Shown piece by piece: positions 35,901-48,514 of a stretch of DNA of 64,000 bases. Each line of letters starts with the position of its first letter. Within the stretch, counting starts at the first letter, position 1. Where the stretch lies: assembly GCA_948470475.1 (NCBI GenBank), contig OX419339.1, positions 6,154,185 through 6,218,184 of the forward strand, given 5' to 3'. Position numbers and translations under genes: made by a program. The stretch is from Galaxea fascicularis. Its lineage: Eukaryota; Cnidaria; Anthozoa; Scleractinia; Euphylliidae. The notes under the pieces were generated by a model. That model saw only the letters and a program-made list of their open reading frames with translations. It was not told the DNA's origin and did not search any database.

Positions 35901-38900
35901 TATTCAAAGGCCAGGTCAATCAACACACAACTGTAAAATGGACAGGCTACACGTTGAATTTCTCGCGATTTATGTCTGCGACCATTTTTAGCTGTCGCCA
36001 TTGCATCCTGACATGATTAAGGAGCTTAAGCAACGAGGACGGCAACGGCAACACCACAAAACAATAGGTTTAATGAGCAAAAACAATCGTTCTGCATGTG
36101 CGTTTACATTTCGGTACATTTCTTTCCCGTCCTCTTCAAACCTACAACGTAAAATGACCGAATTTTATGTTTTCTTGAGAAAATGATGTTTTCATCGATC
36201 GCCGTCACCATCGTCGTTGCTTCAGCTCTCTACTTGCGCGAGGGTGGTTACACATGCGATTTTCACTGCGTGGTGGCGACGCGACAATTTCCAAAAAAAA
36301 AGAGAAATGCATCACCGTCGCAAGCAAAAAATCGCTGAATTGCAGGCCACTGTCTTTTGAGGAAACGTCGTGATCATTTTAATTTAGTGAAATGGGAGTA
36401 GAATCGCTCAATACTAGCGTCTTCTCGAAACTTCTACTTCAGCTTTATTTTCACTGTAGCTGATGTACCTTATCAGCTTATTTGATACAGGCACATTTTC
36501 TTGTCGGTTAACATTAATTTGTTGTTCATGAAAAGTCTGTCAAATGTTACGTAGCCTTCTCCTGATAGGTGATAGCAATTGAATGGCAATTTAAAGAGCA
36601 CACTGAAAGCTAAAAGGGAAATGAATGATAAATTGAAAAGTGTTAAATTTAACGAAAACATTAATTAACCGTGAAACCCACACTCGCTTTTTTTGACTAT
36701 TTACCATTTCCTGAACAGTAATAATGATGAAACTTAAGGTTAAAGTTAAATTCTATAACATAAACTGTAATTTTTATTAAAGAACACAGCCCTCAAGGTC
36801 AAGCTTAAATAAAAGTGCTTGGTCGTCACCTGCGTTAAATGTATTGAACTTGGAGCATGATGATAAGCGAAAGCGAAATAATGTTAATGATGACAACAGA
36901 GAGGAAGTAATGGAACGTCCTTCATCACTGGTCATTGAATTAATGTCGGTTGAAAATGATGTTAAAGCAGATGCGACAGAGCGTAAAAAAAGGTAGAGTT
37001 GATGAGATATAAATCTTCACTAAACATTTTTTGTTGCAGTAATTTTCGTCTTCTGTTATCTCGTTAATAAATATCTAGTAAAGCAAAGCGATTAGTAGGA
37101 TATCTTTCTTTGGTTTGAGTTTTTATCCCTCTTCATTCAGTTCCATACTGTATTTCCTCGAATGACAGCCGGCCGGGAACGATTTTTTTGGTTTGTACTA
37201 GAAGGGGACGATTATTCCAAATACTGCTCGGTGGAGGTCATGCTCTAAATATTGGAAACATTTTGTTTTATTGCTCTATTCAAGAAAATGATCACAACAT
37301 GTAAGCGGAACACGGGCTTTCCAACTCCCCTCAATTTGGTTTCTTTGTCTGATTTTCAATATCGATTTCCCTGGCGTCTTAGCGAGTCATCAATCGGTCC
37401 TAATATATCGGACTCCACTGCAAAATTATCCTTCAGGTTTAACCAAGGGGGTGGGGGCGGTTATTCGTTCGAGGGGGGCGATTAGATCAAATATATCCAT
37501 TAAATGTGGAAAAAGGCGGGGTGGCGGGGTAATCGAGAGACTGTCATTCGAGGAAATGCGGTATTGCGAGAACGTTTACTTTGCTGTAATTGTAGAGACA
37601 CCATCTTGTTGGAATTTGTCGATTTTTTGTTTTCAAAGAAGTCACGTAAATCATGCATAAGCACGTTAAAGAATAGTTCACTTGCCCGCCTTTCTCTCTG
37701 TTCAGTGTTCTACTAAAAGCGTTCATTGTCCGCCGATGGTAGTTCCTTTAAAGAGCACATATTATCCCCATTTTATCCACTTCTGCTCGTTGCTAATTGA
37801 TCTTTACTCTTGTATGCTTATTGATACTCTTTAAATCCTTGGGGTCAGAACAACTTATATTTCAACTTTGACCTTTTGATCCAGTTTTTCCTCTCTCTTT
37901 TGCAGTCATGTTCGTAAGTTCTAACAATCCATTCAATTCTTCCCCGCCTTTTAGTATCGAGAGCGTGGTCTCCAAAGTGTCCACCCCTATGCTGGCCACG
38001 ACATCCTGGACGCTTCCAAATCTTCACATCCACAGGCACACGAAGTTTTGCTTTGTACACAAATATTTTCCTGTCTATGAAACGTTTGACTTCGGAGAGT
38101 CCGGCACGCACTAGACTCGCTGAGCAGATCTTCTAATTCTATAAGCCCTGTAGAGGAACTGTTTGTTAGAATGAAAGGATTGAAAGGGAACTCTCAATCT
38201 CGGTGCTCAAAAACTGCTTCTACTTTGCAATGCGGTGTTCTTGTTAGAACAAACACTGCAAGGAAAGACATCACTTTATTTTGCGAATGGGATATCTCGC
38301 TTTTTCTTACTTCTTACATTCTCTGCTCTCCACTGGGCTTAATAAACGTAAAGAATTAAGCGCACCTCTTTAGTTTTGTCTCAGTAATCTGTTTGTTTTC
38401 TATCACGTTCTAACATCCTCTACTCTCCACCTTTATTCTATAAGCGTCACGTGGAAGTTGGGGCGACGAAATGTTGAAAACCTGAACACCCTGTTTCTGC
38501 TCTCTCTTTTCTCAGTCTTCGTGCTTTATTACCTCACTCACCCCCAGTTTCTGTCTATCTTACGGATTGCCTGAGAACCTTGAGCAGAATGATACTTTGT
38601 CAAAGTTTTGGAGTTTTCGTACTTTGTCTTTCTTTAGGAATAGGGGGACTGTCATGTAAGATGTCATTTAGGGTCCCTCTCTTTCACTATCAAATCATGA
38701 ATAGGGATTTTAAGCAACCGCTACAGAGGGTCAGTAGTACGGTTGTTCTGACTGAGAAAGATTGGGACAAGTACGTGCGAGTGGCTCGAAATTTGTTTAT
38801 ATTAAGCAAACGCGATTTGGACGGCAACTTCGCCGGGTCAAATTTTTGTGTCTTCCAGAAGTTTTGTAGAGTTCTTGTGTCAAAATTTAATTTGAAAACC

Positions 38901-41900
38901 AATATGTTCGTTCAAAGAGATAACAGGATTGGTGGTTTGAGCAGTGGGATGATAAATGCATTTCGAATGAATAATATACTTCATGAAAAATTAGAGTGGG
39001 CAAACTTGACTTTACCTTACGATTGGCGGTAGACGAATGCAAAGCTGAATTTCTTGTTGAGAAGAGGGACTTGGAGATTAACAAATTTGGCACTAACTGC
39101 AATCTCTTCGGTTGTGCCATCGCCACAGATGCACTTCAAATTGTCGACTTGGAAGAAAGAAATAGGCAAAACTGAATCACAATAATTTTCTGCCTTTTCG
39201 GAGAAGACGTTGTTGGGTAATAGTCAATCAAAACCTCTGCGAGACTTAAAAAGCAGAATTCAAGCAAGAAAACTCCAACGTAGTAGACACTGCGGCCAAT
39301 AGCTTGTTCCTGCGTACTCAACGAAAGCGGTACGGCTGGAAATCTGGTATGAGACAAGTGGTTCCCTCAGGAAATTTTACATCCGGTCACCGTATTAGAC
39401 TGTGCTCCGTAGCGATTTCCTTTAAGTACACGGTATTCACACTGAAAATCGTACCTCTATCACGCTCTTTATCAGAAATCTTTGTTTCAGTTCGCAATAA
39501 TCACACTGACAATTTTGGAGGATAACAGTTTACGGTTTTCTCATCTCAAATATTACATTAAACTTACCCAGAAAGCAAACTATGATTAACCGTCCAATTT
39601 CAGAATCAAACTCAGATTTTTCAGTGTATAGTGGTCTCCTAGCATTTAAGTCTACCTTAAAGTGAACATTAAAAAGAAATTCTGCGATATAAACGTAAAC
39701 GTAATTGAGACAAAAGTAGGTTGATTTGCGACACATCATTTGTTGCTGTTAACTAAAAATGTACGATCAGTAACTTAGACGTGGTCCTCTGTATGGGGAA
39801 ATTCTTAGAATACTTCATACTCTTTTACTCTTGGTGTTGCTTTTGCTGCAATTGTGTTTTACGACTTACATTTCTTTTTTTTTATCCTTACATTTACAGA
39901 ACACCCTCCCCTCCCAAGGAACCAACTCCAACCCCTCCCCCTCCGAGTCCACTGCCCTCGTTCATTACTCAGTTTAAAGGAACCCTGTGGTTTGAAAGCT
40001 TCTTTCCTGACGCAAACTCGGAGGTAAGTATCAAAAAGTCGATTTCTTGTTGATGCTTGTGAATGCTTTGATAAGTTATCTTTTTTTTTTTTTATAAAAG
40101 AACTTGTGTAGAAAGAAGGGGTCGGTCATCATCAGTATTTTTTTTATAAACTGGCCCGAAATTTCGTTGGCGTTGCTTATTTCTATACACAGGACTGTCA
40201 CTAATCTTTGAAGTAGGTGCATGGGGATATACAAAAAACAGCCGGTGATTCGAGTTGCTGTAGTGATTTTATATCAAAGTAGCCAGGGACATACTTCAAA
40301 ATACGAGGGGAACGTCCCCGGCCCCCGGCCCCCTAATGACAGCCCTGATACAATTTGACGGATGTTTATCGTTGAACCGGTTCTGGTTTACTGATGATAG
40401 CGTGACAAGTGGCATTAAGCAAGGCGAACGTTTTCAGTATTCATATTAAGCCAGGAACTGAAACAAAACATAATTTCAAATTAACGCTTTACACACGCGC
40501 CCTAACGTTTGAAGATTGAAACCCTTTTTATTTTGACTCGTTAATTCCTTGAAATCAGCCAAAAGCTTTATTGACCATAGTTTATATATTTGTTGACAGT
40601 CTTTTCCCAAACCTTGGACTGCGGATGGCTTTGTAGAGATGCTGCTAAGTCTGATTCAAAAGACAACTGATTATGAGATGAAGACTCAGATCTGTGCCGT
40701 AAGTATTTGTTTGAGTTTGTGGCTTGCATGGGTTTTGTAAATGGTGTCCAAAGTTTAAACCAAATCCGTAGAGGATAACGCAGCCAAAATAATAGTGAAG
40801 ATAGCTTTCCGTCATCCGTCTCTAAACAGCAAGATCCGCGTGTTTGAAGACGGTAGAGAGATCACGACTGTCACTCAAACAAGGGACCTCCAGATCGAAA
40901 TTATGATGCATCGGTGGTTTGATAACTCAGCCTCCATACTTTAGTGTAAACCGCTCACGCTTGTTTGTGTGGTCTTTTGTAGGCTATCATGCTGTTAAAC
41001 CGTCAGGAAGGTTTGACCCACGAAACAAGCGAAAAGGTCACCAGAACCATGATAGCAGAACTGAATATCCCGGATCACCCTACTGCGCATGGCTCGACCC
41101 AGGGCAAGCAGTTTTTACGGGCGGCGTTGCAGGTGTCCCACACCATGCGGGTGTATGAAACATCGTTTGTGGCTGAACTGATGGCACAGTTCATTGATGG
41201 GGATGAAGAAATTAGGTACAGTTGAAGTGCTAAATCAACCAGAAAATTTGAGATTACATATCTCAGTTTTTCACACCTGCAGTACTTATGTTGTCTATTG
41301 ATGCTAGCATTGAACTGAATTGTGCATGTGAGGTTTCTAACAAACGTTCTCTCTACGAACAAGAAAAAACGTTGGCGTGTCAGTTTTTCTGTGAGGCTTG
41401 TATGACCGAGAACTAGTATGTACGTGAAATGGTGTTGATGCTGTTTCACTTCGGGAACGTGGTTCTAATTTTTCACAAGCAAAATAGTTGTGGAAACTGT
41501 ACCGAGCTAGCGTCTTTGCAAGTTTAGGATTACAATCGAAAAGCACAAAAGTGAATGAAATATTGGCTAAAAACGTCGGTCGCATACTAAAGTGTCGATG
41601 ATCTGTTTACGAAACCTAACTAAACTATATTTAAAACGTCCAATCTTCTTTAACTCCTTTTATCTTTGTAAGTGGGTTTAATCTCAAGGTTACAAAAATT
41701 TAACAACTTCATATTTTAGAAGCTTTTTAACTGGTTTCACAATTCGACTCTGTTTATTTGTCTGAAACCCATTCATCCTTGTTTTCTGCAAAACATGAGT
41801 TCTGTTGCACTCTCGCGGCTCCTTTGGTTATATACATTAATAGCTATCTGATCTCTCGCTTTGCAGGAATTTTACCCGAGACCTTCTGGTATCGATTGGA

Positions 41901-44152
41901 GTGCTAGATACTGCGGGTTACTTTGCTAAGGAGTTGGATTTGTTCGATACCACGGTAATTAATATCCTTATGAGACAAACATGCAGGGTGACCAGAATAT
42001 TCGCACCATGGATCCGAGGAGCACTTTGTTCGTAAAAAAGGCGTTTCCATATTGAGTGGTCCTTTTGTTAATGGATTGGTTTTCTCTTGTCATGTTTATT
42101 CAACAATGGTTGAACCAGTATAGCTAACAGGGCTCTACCAGCGTACACTGAATGTATTGTCGTATACAACAAAGTATTTGCTCAAGCAACGAGATTAGTG
42201 AAGTTCTAGCCTGCGTTACATCCCCATTCGTAGATATTGGAGACGAGAAATTCAGAACATGACCAATACAAGACTTTATTGATTTGGAACTAGAAATTTT
42301 CCACATTAACCTGGCACCACAGGTAGCAGGGCTAATCTAGGCGGACCAGGAGAGTCAAGGAAAGAAAGGAACTGATAAAATAAAAGTAGGCAAAAAATGA
42401 ACGGGGGAAAAAGTCTTCATTTCCTATCTCTATTCTGTCTAAAGTCTGCACAACAATTTTACGCTATTAACTGCCCAATTTCCTGTCGAAACTAAAAATG
42501 ACTGCGTTTTGTTTTTGACTGTTAGGGTATTCCTGAAAACAGACGAAAAGCTCGAGTGAAAGACTTGTGTGTGCAGTGGTTAAACGAATGGCTGGCTCAA
42601 TTTAGACAGCACATCCGATCCTTGGCAGGCAAAATCAGCCGTGCGCAAGCGGGCAGTGTTGTTAAGTAAGGATAATTTCTTGTGTTTCTTTCTTTATTTT
42701 GTTTTCGTTTTTGCGTTAGGTCTTTTCATACTTGACTTTGTAACATGAGATGTCCGACTGTGTAGCATGGAAGACGAAAACTTAATTGTAATGAAACGTT
42801 TATTAAAGCGCAGTTGTCCAGAACGCATCGGTGTCTGTAAAAGATGGAGACACAAGCACAGACTGGTTTGTAATCAATTCCTCGGGAGTAGTTTGAGAGC
42901 AACGAAAATAAAAAGGACAATGTAAAACTGGAATTCAAATCGTGACGAAGGTTTTGCATGTTTCCTTCAAACAATTTATACTTAGATTATTTTCCATTAA
43001 CACTATAATGCACTTATTCGATATATTTTTTTTCACTTTCTAATCGACAGAGGAACAAAGACTCCTAAGACGCCGAGCTCCATCAAAGGCATTTTGAAAA
43101 CGGACAAAGGAAGCTCGCAGGTGTGTAAGATAAAGAATCAACATGGGTTCTGAAAAAAGTGTTTTAAAATTGCGAATTTCGGTATTGTTGTCACCAACTT
43201 CAAGTGCTTTGACAGTTTTCGACGTTCGGGCGACTTTTGCTTTTGATTATTGTACGTACTAAAATTCTGAACTTCCTACCTTTAAGTTGATTTGTATTTA
43301 TCTTAACAGAGCACAGCATCCGAGATGTCCAAACCAACAAGTAGTAAGTCCTATTAGAGTTACTGTCATTTCGCCCTCATGTCTCCTATTTTTTTTATTA
43401 TTTCACTACCTTGTTTGTAATACATGCAGGTTCTTATTTGTTTCTTCCTACTGTGTTTCAGTTTCGTTTGACATCGAGTCTTTGGGAGGCAAAGCCGCTG
43501 ACAAAGCAACGCCCGTAGAGGCGATCAACTACTTTTGTGACATCAGAATGGAAGAGGAACTGGAGCGAGCGCGCACGCGCGCTCGTGTAAAGACTCCTGT
43601 GCAGGCCCAGGATAATTCCAGAAACACGGTTCTTGTTCTTCCGAAAATTCACAGGTATATGTTCTTTGCTAAGCAGACTAGGGTCTTTGTTGTGAAATGC
43701 TGATGCCGCCACCAATTACTGTTTAAGAAATAAGACGAGCCCCAACTTTTCATTGACCCGGCGTCGCTAAAAAATGGATATCACTGAGGTATATTGTCAA
43801 AAAGTATCCATTTTTGAGCTGTCTTTTTACTGAATGCATGCATTTTCATATATGATCATTTTGTTTTCGTTTAGTAAAAGGAGTCTGGCCAGGCTTGGAG
43901 AAACACATTGCAGTCATTGTCACCCAGAAAGAGAAACTTCTCTCGCATTAGGTAACGGAGCTTTCCTTTTCTCTTTGCAGTTTGACAGTGTCATCCGTGA
44001 AAATCTTCATCTGGAAACTACTTGGTTGATTCCCTACTTCGAATATTACCCTCCACCCCACCTTCACCCTATTTTCACCTCTTGAGCCTATATCATCCGT
44101 AGAGAATCCTCTTCCATGAAGTCCCTGTTGCTAAATCAAATTAGTATCACCC

Positions 44153-44192
<40 letters not shown>

Positions 44193-44789
44193 GCTACTAG
44201 AGGACTATTAGTAATAGTCCTCGAGTAGCAATCGAGCATGACGCTTTCTTTCGTTTTATTCCCAAATAAATATTTCTTCGACTTGCATTTGCTAACTTTA
44301 TTATTGCCTTTTCTGTCCGACTAGTTGGGTGATACTAAAACAGTGAGACCCTTCGCCCTCAAGGGCTACGGGTCTGTTTGTTAAATAGCGACATCTAAAA
44401 TTGGTTGTTTTCAACAAGTTGATTTTTCCACTCGCGTCTATTGCGGGATACAAAATGATTATTGGCAACTCGGTGCCGTTTGAGCGAATTTCTTTCTTTT
44501 TTGTTTTCTTTTTACATTTTGTTCTCTGTTTCTTACAGCCTTCCCACTGCCTACGATCTACCAGACCCGCCGCAGATTCGTGTTGAACAACATGGTGCTT
44601 CATTTGAATACGCTAACGCTGAATCCATTCCCAGATGAGGACGATGCAGCAGTCTACGAGCCTGCTAAAAATTCACAGCTACTGACTCTTCGGTCATCGC
44701 AGAAATATTTCTTCCCTGGACAATCATACGTAGAACCACTTACAGAAACAGAGAGTCTCTCAGAACAAATTAGAAAGGTTTTGCTCTAG
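20993..44789 (+). CDS. WDR97: WD-repeat protein of WDR97/WDR87 type, 28 exons, about 1591 aa
   Basis: Exons: 20993-21397, 22480-22538, 23129-23186, 23589-23642, 23952-24143, 24978-25300, 26673-26712, 27223-27358, 27937-28041, 28661-28707, 28998-29195, 29950-30019, 30712-30894, 31297-31542, 32013-32239, 32939-33354, 34010-34448, 35294-35562, 39900-40023, 40600-40698, 40983-41215, 41867-41954, 42526-42665, 43051-43120, 43310-43343, 43462-43654, 43875-43951, 44539-44789. All junctions are GT/AG and phases agree to the stop. The N-terminal half (about 1-710) is degenerate WD40 repeats, with clear GSIKVWD, CTIRVWS, HVIKIWR and GSVRIWD blade ends. Then come a charged helical segment (about 740-900), a Pro-rich stretch (about 1110-1180) and a conserved helical C-terminus. 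Length is close to vertebrate WDR97, thought to act in cilia or flagella; the exact name is from memory, with WDR87 as the alternative. Confidence 0.82.
21815..21975. mobile_element. tRNA-derived SINE arranged as a palindrome, WDR97-like intron 1
   Basis: The right half reads tagctcagttgttagagc (A-box-like) then aggtcacgggttca (B-box-like). The left half holds the inverted B-box region (attgaacccgtgacct). Between them gacattgggagcaggtcaa and ttgagctgctcccaatgtc form inverted arms around 21838-21906. Confidence 0.65.
24978..31542 (+). other. WD40 blades of the WDR97-like protein (exons 6-14)
   Basis: Exon 6 encodes two consecutive blades: YLVTSAKDGSIKVWDD followed by GHLKSVNTLAVYPFG and SGSSDCTIRVWSLD. 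Exon 8 has CSDATVRLLSPGSGEC, exon 11 GGCVDGMIVVFDW, exons 12-13 a blade ending HVIKIWRLFP, and exon 14 FASCSADGSVRIWDE. The pattern fits two tandem beta-propellers when the blades of exons 1-5 are added, though several blades are weak. Confidence 0.75.
25407..26122. mobile_element. About 0.7 kb element with ACAGGGCTCGAA ends, WDR97-like intron 6
   Basis: acagggctcgaatttga at the left and taatttcgagcccgctgta at the right are inverted ends. The interior has no convincing transposase; the ORF at 25714-25998 shows no recognisable motif. Confidence 0.5.
31609..31775. mobile_element. MITE with GTTTCTCGAAA ends, WDR97-like intron 14
   Basis: gcgtttctcgaaacccccgaa and ttcggggctttcgagaaacg are inverted ends. 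The element starts about 65 bp after the exon 14 donor. Confidence 0.7.
35727..35941. mobile_element. MITE with CCATTTTACAGTT ends, WDR97-like intron 18
   Basis: ccattttacagttatgtgtt...gacctggcctttga...agcgaggcttg at the left is matched by the inverted caagcctcgctt...tcaaaggccaggtc...aactgtaaaatgg at the right. A fragment of the same family lies at about 23220-23440. Confidence 0.75.
36015..36236. mobile_element. MITE copy of the AGCTTAAGCAACGA family, WDR97-like intron 18
   Basis: ggagcttaagcaacgaggacgg at the left and cgtcgttgcttcagctctc at the right. A longer copy lies at 52003-52373. Confidence 0.65.
37143..37566. mobile_element. Inverted-repeat element with TATTTCCTCGAATGACAG ends, WDR97-like intron 18
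   Basis: catactgtatttcctcgaatgacag at the left and ctgtcattcgaggaaatgcggtattg at the right are inverted ends. The interior is G-rich and contains no coding motif. Confidence 0.65.
38580..39032 (+). CDS. Unrecognised 150-aa ORF inside WDR97-like intron 18
   Basis: An uninterrupted ORF on the same strand as the host gene. The N-terminus is hydrophobic and signal-peptide-like (MILCQSFGVFVLCLSLGIGGLSC-type), followed by a mixed region with DWDKYVRVARNLF and no repeats. It has no link by splice sites to the WDR97-like exons. I recognise no family. It could be a small nested gene, a retrocopy fragment or a chance ORF; 450 bp open in AT-rich DNA is longer than expected but not decisive. Confidence 0.25.
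   Translation: MSRMILCQSFGVFVLCLSLGIGGLSCKMSFRVPLFHYQIMNRDFKQPLQRVSSTVVLTEKDWDKYVRVARNLFILSKRDLDGNFAGSNFCVFQKFCRVLVSKFNLKTNMFVQRDNRIGGLSSGMINAFRMNNILHEKLEWANLTLPYDWR
44143..44337. mobile_element. MITE with AGTATCACCCAATAG ends, WDR97-like intron 27
   Basis: agtatcacccaatagt at the left and actagttgggtgatact at the right; a central palindrome gaggactattagtaatagtcctc lies at about 44200-44222. Confidence 0.7.
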
Positions 44790-45004
44790 CTTGGGAACAA
44801 AATACTAGGTAGCTTTACTAACATTCGCACTGTAATAATGGCTTGTGCGAAAGAGCGGTGGGCATCGCTAGTTTCAAAAAGATGGCTCAAGCCTTGTCAG
44901 TTGGAACTTCAAAACTGACATTGGTTCCTTGACTTTTAAGATCTTGCTTGCCGCTGGTTTTATTGTTTACTCCAACCTCTTACTTTTTTCTCCCTACCAT
45001 AGTA

Positions 45005-45215
45005 AACTATTGTCATATATATAAACAATACTCTCCATTTGGTGCGAAAATATACTCGGATATTTGTCCATTTGTCCGCGGACATTATCTGTTCCGAGAA
45101 GTGAGCTCCGAGGAACTGATAATGTCCAAGGACAAATATCCGTGCATAAAATTATTCTTAAAGCCAAATGGAGGCTATTGTGTTTATTATCGTTCAAATA
45201 TTTTTCGCATTACCG
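45005..45215 (+). mobile_element. MITE copy B, downstream of the WDR97-like gene
   Basis: Second copy of the element at 12510-12680, with ends ctattgtcatatatataaac and the same ggatatttgtcc / ggacaaatatcc core. It lies about 215 bp after the stop codon, so probably in the 3' UTR. Confidence 0.75.
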
Positions 45216-45830
45216 AATGTCAGGCCCACTCTCCTCAACTGAAGATATGACGGCCAAAACTGAGATGCATGCTTCAAGCTGTTGTTAGGGTCGAAATAAC
45301 TGAACTGCAAACGCAAAATTTTCCTGAACAGCAAGCCCTTTCCAAACAACCAGTATTAGACCAAGCCACAACATAAGTTTCTTAAATTTCAGTATACGGT
45401 ATTGTAAGTTCCCTCGTCCCCGAGTATAGATCTATTTTTTACGAACAAACTAGATTGCAAGTATGTCAATCGAAGCCACTGTCTCGATCTTTTGCTGTTG
45501 TTTTCTTTTACTCTTCATTTTCTACCTTGCTTGACAAGTGTTTTGTAGTTTTGTTCGGTTAGAAATTTACATTTACATTTCTACTGAGTAGAAAAGTTGA
45601 GCGAATATGTCAGTTTATTATTGTTAAAAATTTGAATCCCCTCTCCTTTGGCTAAGCAAAGAAGAGAAAAACTAGGTGCACGTCCATGCTATCCTAAATA
45701 TCAGAAAGTGAAAAAATCAAATATTTTTGATGAGCATTCTTTTTTCAATTGCAAATAGATCGATAGAATGTTTACATTATTATTTGGAATGTACAGTGTA
45801 TTGTCAGAAAATCTAGGAAGAACGTATTTT

Positions 45831-45836
45831 AATAAA
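45831..45836 (+). terminator. Possible polyadenylation signal of the WDR97-like gene
   Basis: AATAAA about 1.04 kb after the stop codon at 44789. It is the first canonical hexamer I noticed downstream. If used, the 3' UTR would include the MITE copy at about 45005-45215. Confidence 0.3.
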
Positions 45837-46377
45837 TATCAGATCAGAGTCGTAATCTTCTGGTTCGTTCAGCTGTTGTGTTTCTTTGTTCCGATGTTCG
45901 TTTGGAAGTTGTGGGCTATGGGAACCAACCTATCATAGTGCACACGGTTAAAGCGTTTAAGCCTTGATTTTTCACGGATACTTTTGGTGGGGTCTACCAT
46001 CAGATTTGGTTTTTTTCCCTCGTCTTGTATGGAGTGACCTTCATACACTGGAGTGGATACACTGGCATTCCCTACTGGAGTGACCTTTCATGGCTCTAGG
46101 GAATACTGCCCTGGGATTCAGACAAGACCCCATTTGTGCAAACACTTTGAGTGCCCATGATTGAAAGTGCATTTCCCCGGCGCGGATAGCGACAAGAATG
46201 GTTAAAACGTTCCAAGTGTATCAAAGTTAAGGGGCAGTAGCTGTAGATAATACATTGAATGTAACTTAATCGCCATTTCATTCAAATTATAGTGGCGATT
46301 TGCGTTTCTTTTGTGAACCGTTGTGCCGCTGTTTTTCCCACGCTTACAAAAAATTAGGCATTGGCACCTTAGGTAAA

Positions 46378-46592
46378 GGCCCTGGCAAACGAGGACACAT
46401 CGTTGCCGACACAAAAGTTTCCACCCATTTGCCCGCGCGCGCAACATTTGTTGCGGACACAAATTCAAATGTTTCCCCGTTTGCGCAGCATTGAAACACA
46501 ACATTCATTTTGTGTCCTGCGCGTTTGCGCGCCCAAAAAAGATCATGAACAACAATGTGTCCGTAACAATGTGTCCTCATTTGTCAGGGTCT
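46378..46592. mobile_element. MITE with GGCCCTGGCAAACGAGGACACAT end
   Basis: ccctggcaaacgaggacacat at the left and atgtgtcctcatttgtcaggg at the right; the interior is rich in gcgcgc and further inverted 'gtgtccg / cggacac' pairs. Confidence 0.75.
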
Positions 46593-48221
46593 TAACAACA
46601 AAGCAGACCTCACTCATGGTCAACAGCGCACTTTATTGTCACAGTTTTGTAATCACTCATTCTATGTAGTTTTAATTTAGTATGACGACATCACCATCCG
46701 AGTAGAACATCTAACGCTAAAAAACCTTCTCGATCGTTAGTCAGTAACCAAAGCGATCTTACCAAGTTGCTTTTTCCTGAACCTGACAATGCTGTCTTTT
46801 GTTTTCTTGCTCAAGATAACGGTTGCTTTTCGCCGTCCTTACTCCTGACACCAGCCGTTGCACGTTTCCGCCGCACTTGGCACGGTTTGCTTAATTGCTT
46901 TCGCGCTCTCAACTGAACGACCGCCGGCGGCCGTAGCACGCTTTTCTGCGCGCCTAGCAACGATTGCACGACGCTTGGAATTCTGATAATACTTTACTAC
47001 TTTATTTACATCCCTTTTATACCCTTACGGCAGCCGAATAAAAACCTGTGCACTCCGCTTATTCCATCTTTATGTGGTCAAAAGATGAGATATTGCTTTC
47101 CTGTTTTTAATGGGTTCATGTATGCTGAGCCTCAACTTATGATATCAAATCATAAAAGCAATACGTGTCTACACTCGTCTGCAGGCCATTAAGAACTATC
47201 TCCTTATTTATTTCTTGTACGAACCCCGCTCTTCTAACGATTCTTTAAAATAATATGTACATAACGTGAAGGATGAAAAATCGCTTACTGCGATTTTCCA
47301 TATTCTGCTGAATCTCACCCTCAAGCACCAACAGCGTTTTAGCTTCCACTTAACTTCCGAAGCCAAGTCGAGTTCACGATGCCGAGTGTTGGGCCGAAAC
47401 CACCGCCATTTTTGCGAGGAACAGACCAAAGACATGTTTCGGGGGCAGAGTCAACTTCGGGAACTCTTTGAGCAATGTTCAGAAGTTTGATTGATGGAAG
47501 CCAAAACGCGGTTTGGCGGTTGGCCACAGAATCATGAAAATCGCAGTTACCCTAGTACGATCTAAATGATGTCAGTAAAGATTAAAAACGGAAGGTATTC
47601 ATCGGTCCAGTTTTCTAGACAATTACACCTAGTTAGCCAATTATATTTCGCATAGAAACGTGTAAATCTTATTTTGTCGAAGTCGGCAAATTCGCAAATT
47701 AAAAAAAAATAATCAAAAAATTGATCAAGGTTTTCCTGCAAAACGACCACGTTTAGTAGTGGAAAACATTTTTCGTCAAAGTTGGTGACTAAAACTAACT
47801 CAGTTAAGGCTTCCAGATTTCTAGATCAGTGATACGGTTAAAAAAAGATCTTGAAATTGGATTATCCTATAAAATCATCAACATTTTTGTCAAGAAAACA
47901 GTCATAAGAAGCAAATTTTTGATGATCGCAAAACAAAAAGAACGCCTCCATTTTTTTCTTGACTAAAAAAACCTACACAAAGGAAACCACTCGTACTTTA
48001 CAAAATATTACAGGATCTGAAGAACTTTGGTTTGAAGGAATAATAGTAAGATTTCGATGCATCCCGTTGTGTTTCTTTCTTTAAGAGATTCTTTTGTTCT
48101 GCGCAGCTGATTTCAGTTTTTTCTTGTTTGCTTGATGTAGTCATTATGCTCGTTTTGCGTGATCCTGGTCGAATAATCTGAAATGAAAACCACTATATCA
48201 ATAATTGAAAAGTTGGGATGT

Positions 48222-48514
48222 TTACCATTTACATGGGAAAACCGGTTGGTCGACGGTTTGTGCAAATGGTAATCAAAAATCCCCAATGAAAAATTCCGTT
48301 CAGGATTGGCGTGTACCATTCGCACAACCCCTACTAAATAACACGTGTCACGCATCAAAATTGGAGTAGGGCTAGGAACCAGTGAAAATTGCAAATAGTA
48401 AAGACATTTTCCGTTCGGAAATTCCGGTTGGAAATTTACCTTTCAGGAACACCAAAATAGCCCTACTATTTACATTCCAACCGAAACTTCCGAAAATTTT
48501 TTGGTAAATGGTTA
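48222..48514. mobile_element. MITE with ACCATTTACATGGGAAAACC end
   Basis: accatttacatgggaaaaccggttgg at the left; ccaaccgaaacttccgaaaa...ggtaaatggt at the right. Further internal copies of aaattccggttggaaattt suggest a nested insertion. Confidence 0.65.

Larger units (their letters stand above)
34010..40023 (+). other. Charged and proline-rich linker of the WDR97-like protein (exons 17-19)
   Basis: Exon 17 contains a short Arg-Asp repeat (RDRDRDRDR) and an acidic Glu run. Exon 18 and exon 19 encode Pro/Ser/Thr-rich sequence (SPTSTPPPSPPPLE, EPTPTPPPPSPLP) that ends at the start of the folded segment FKGTLWFESFFPD. The intron between exons 18 and 19 is 4.3 kb, the longest of the gene, and could hide a further Pro-rich exon. 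Confidence 0.65.
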
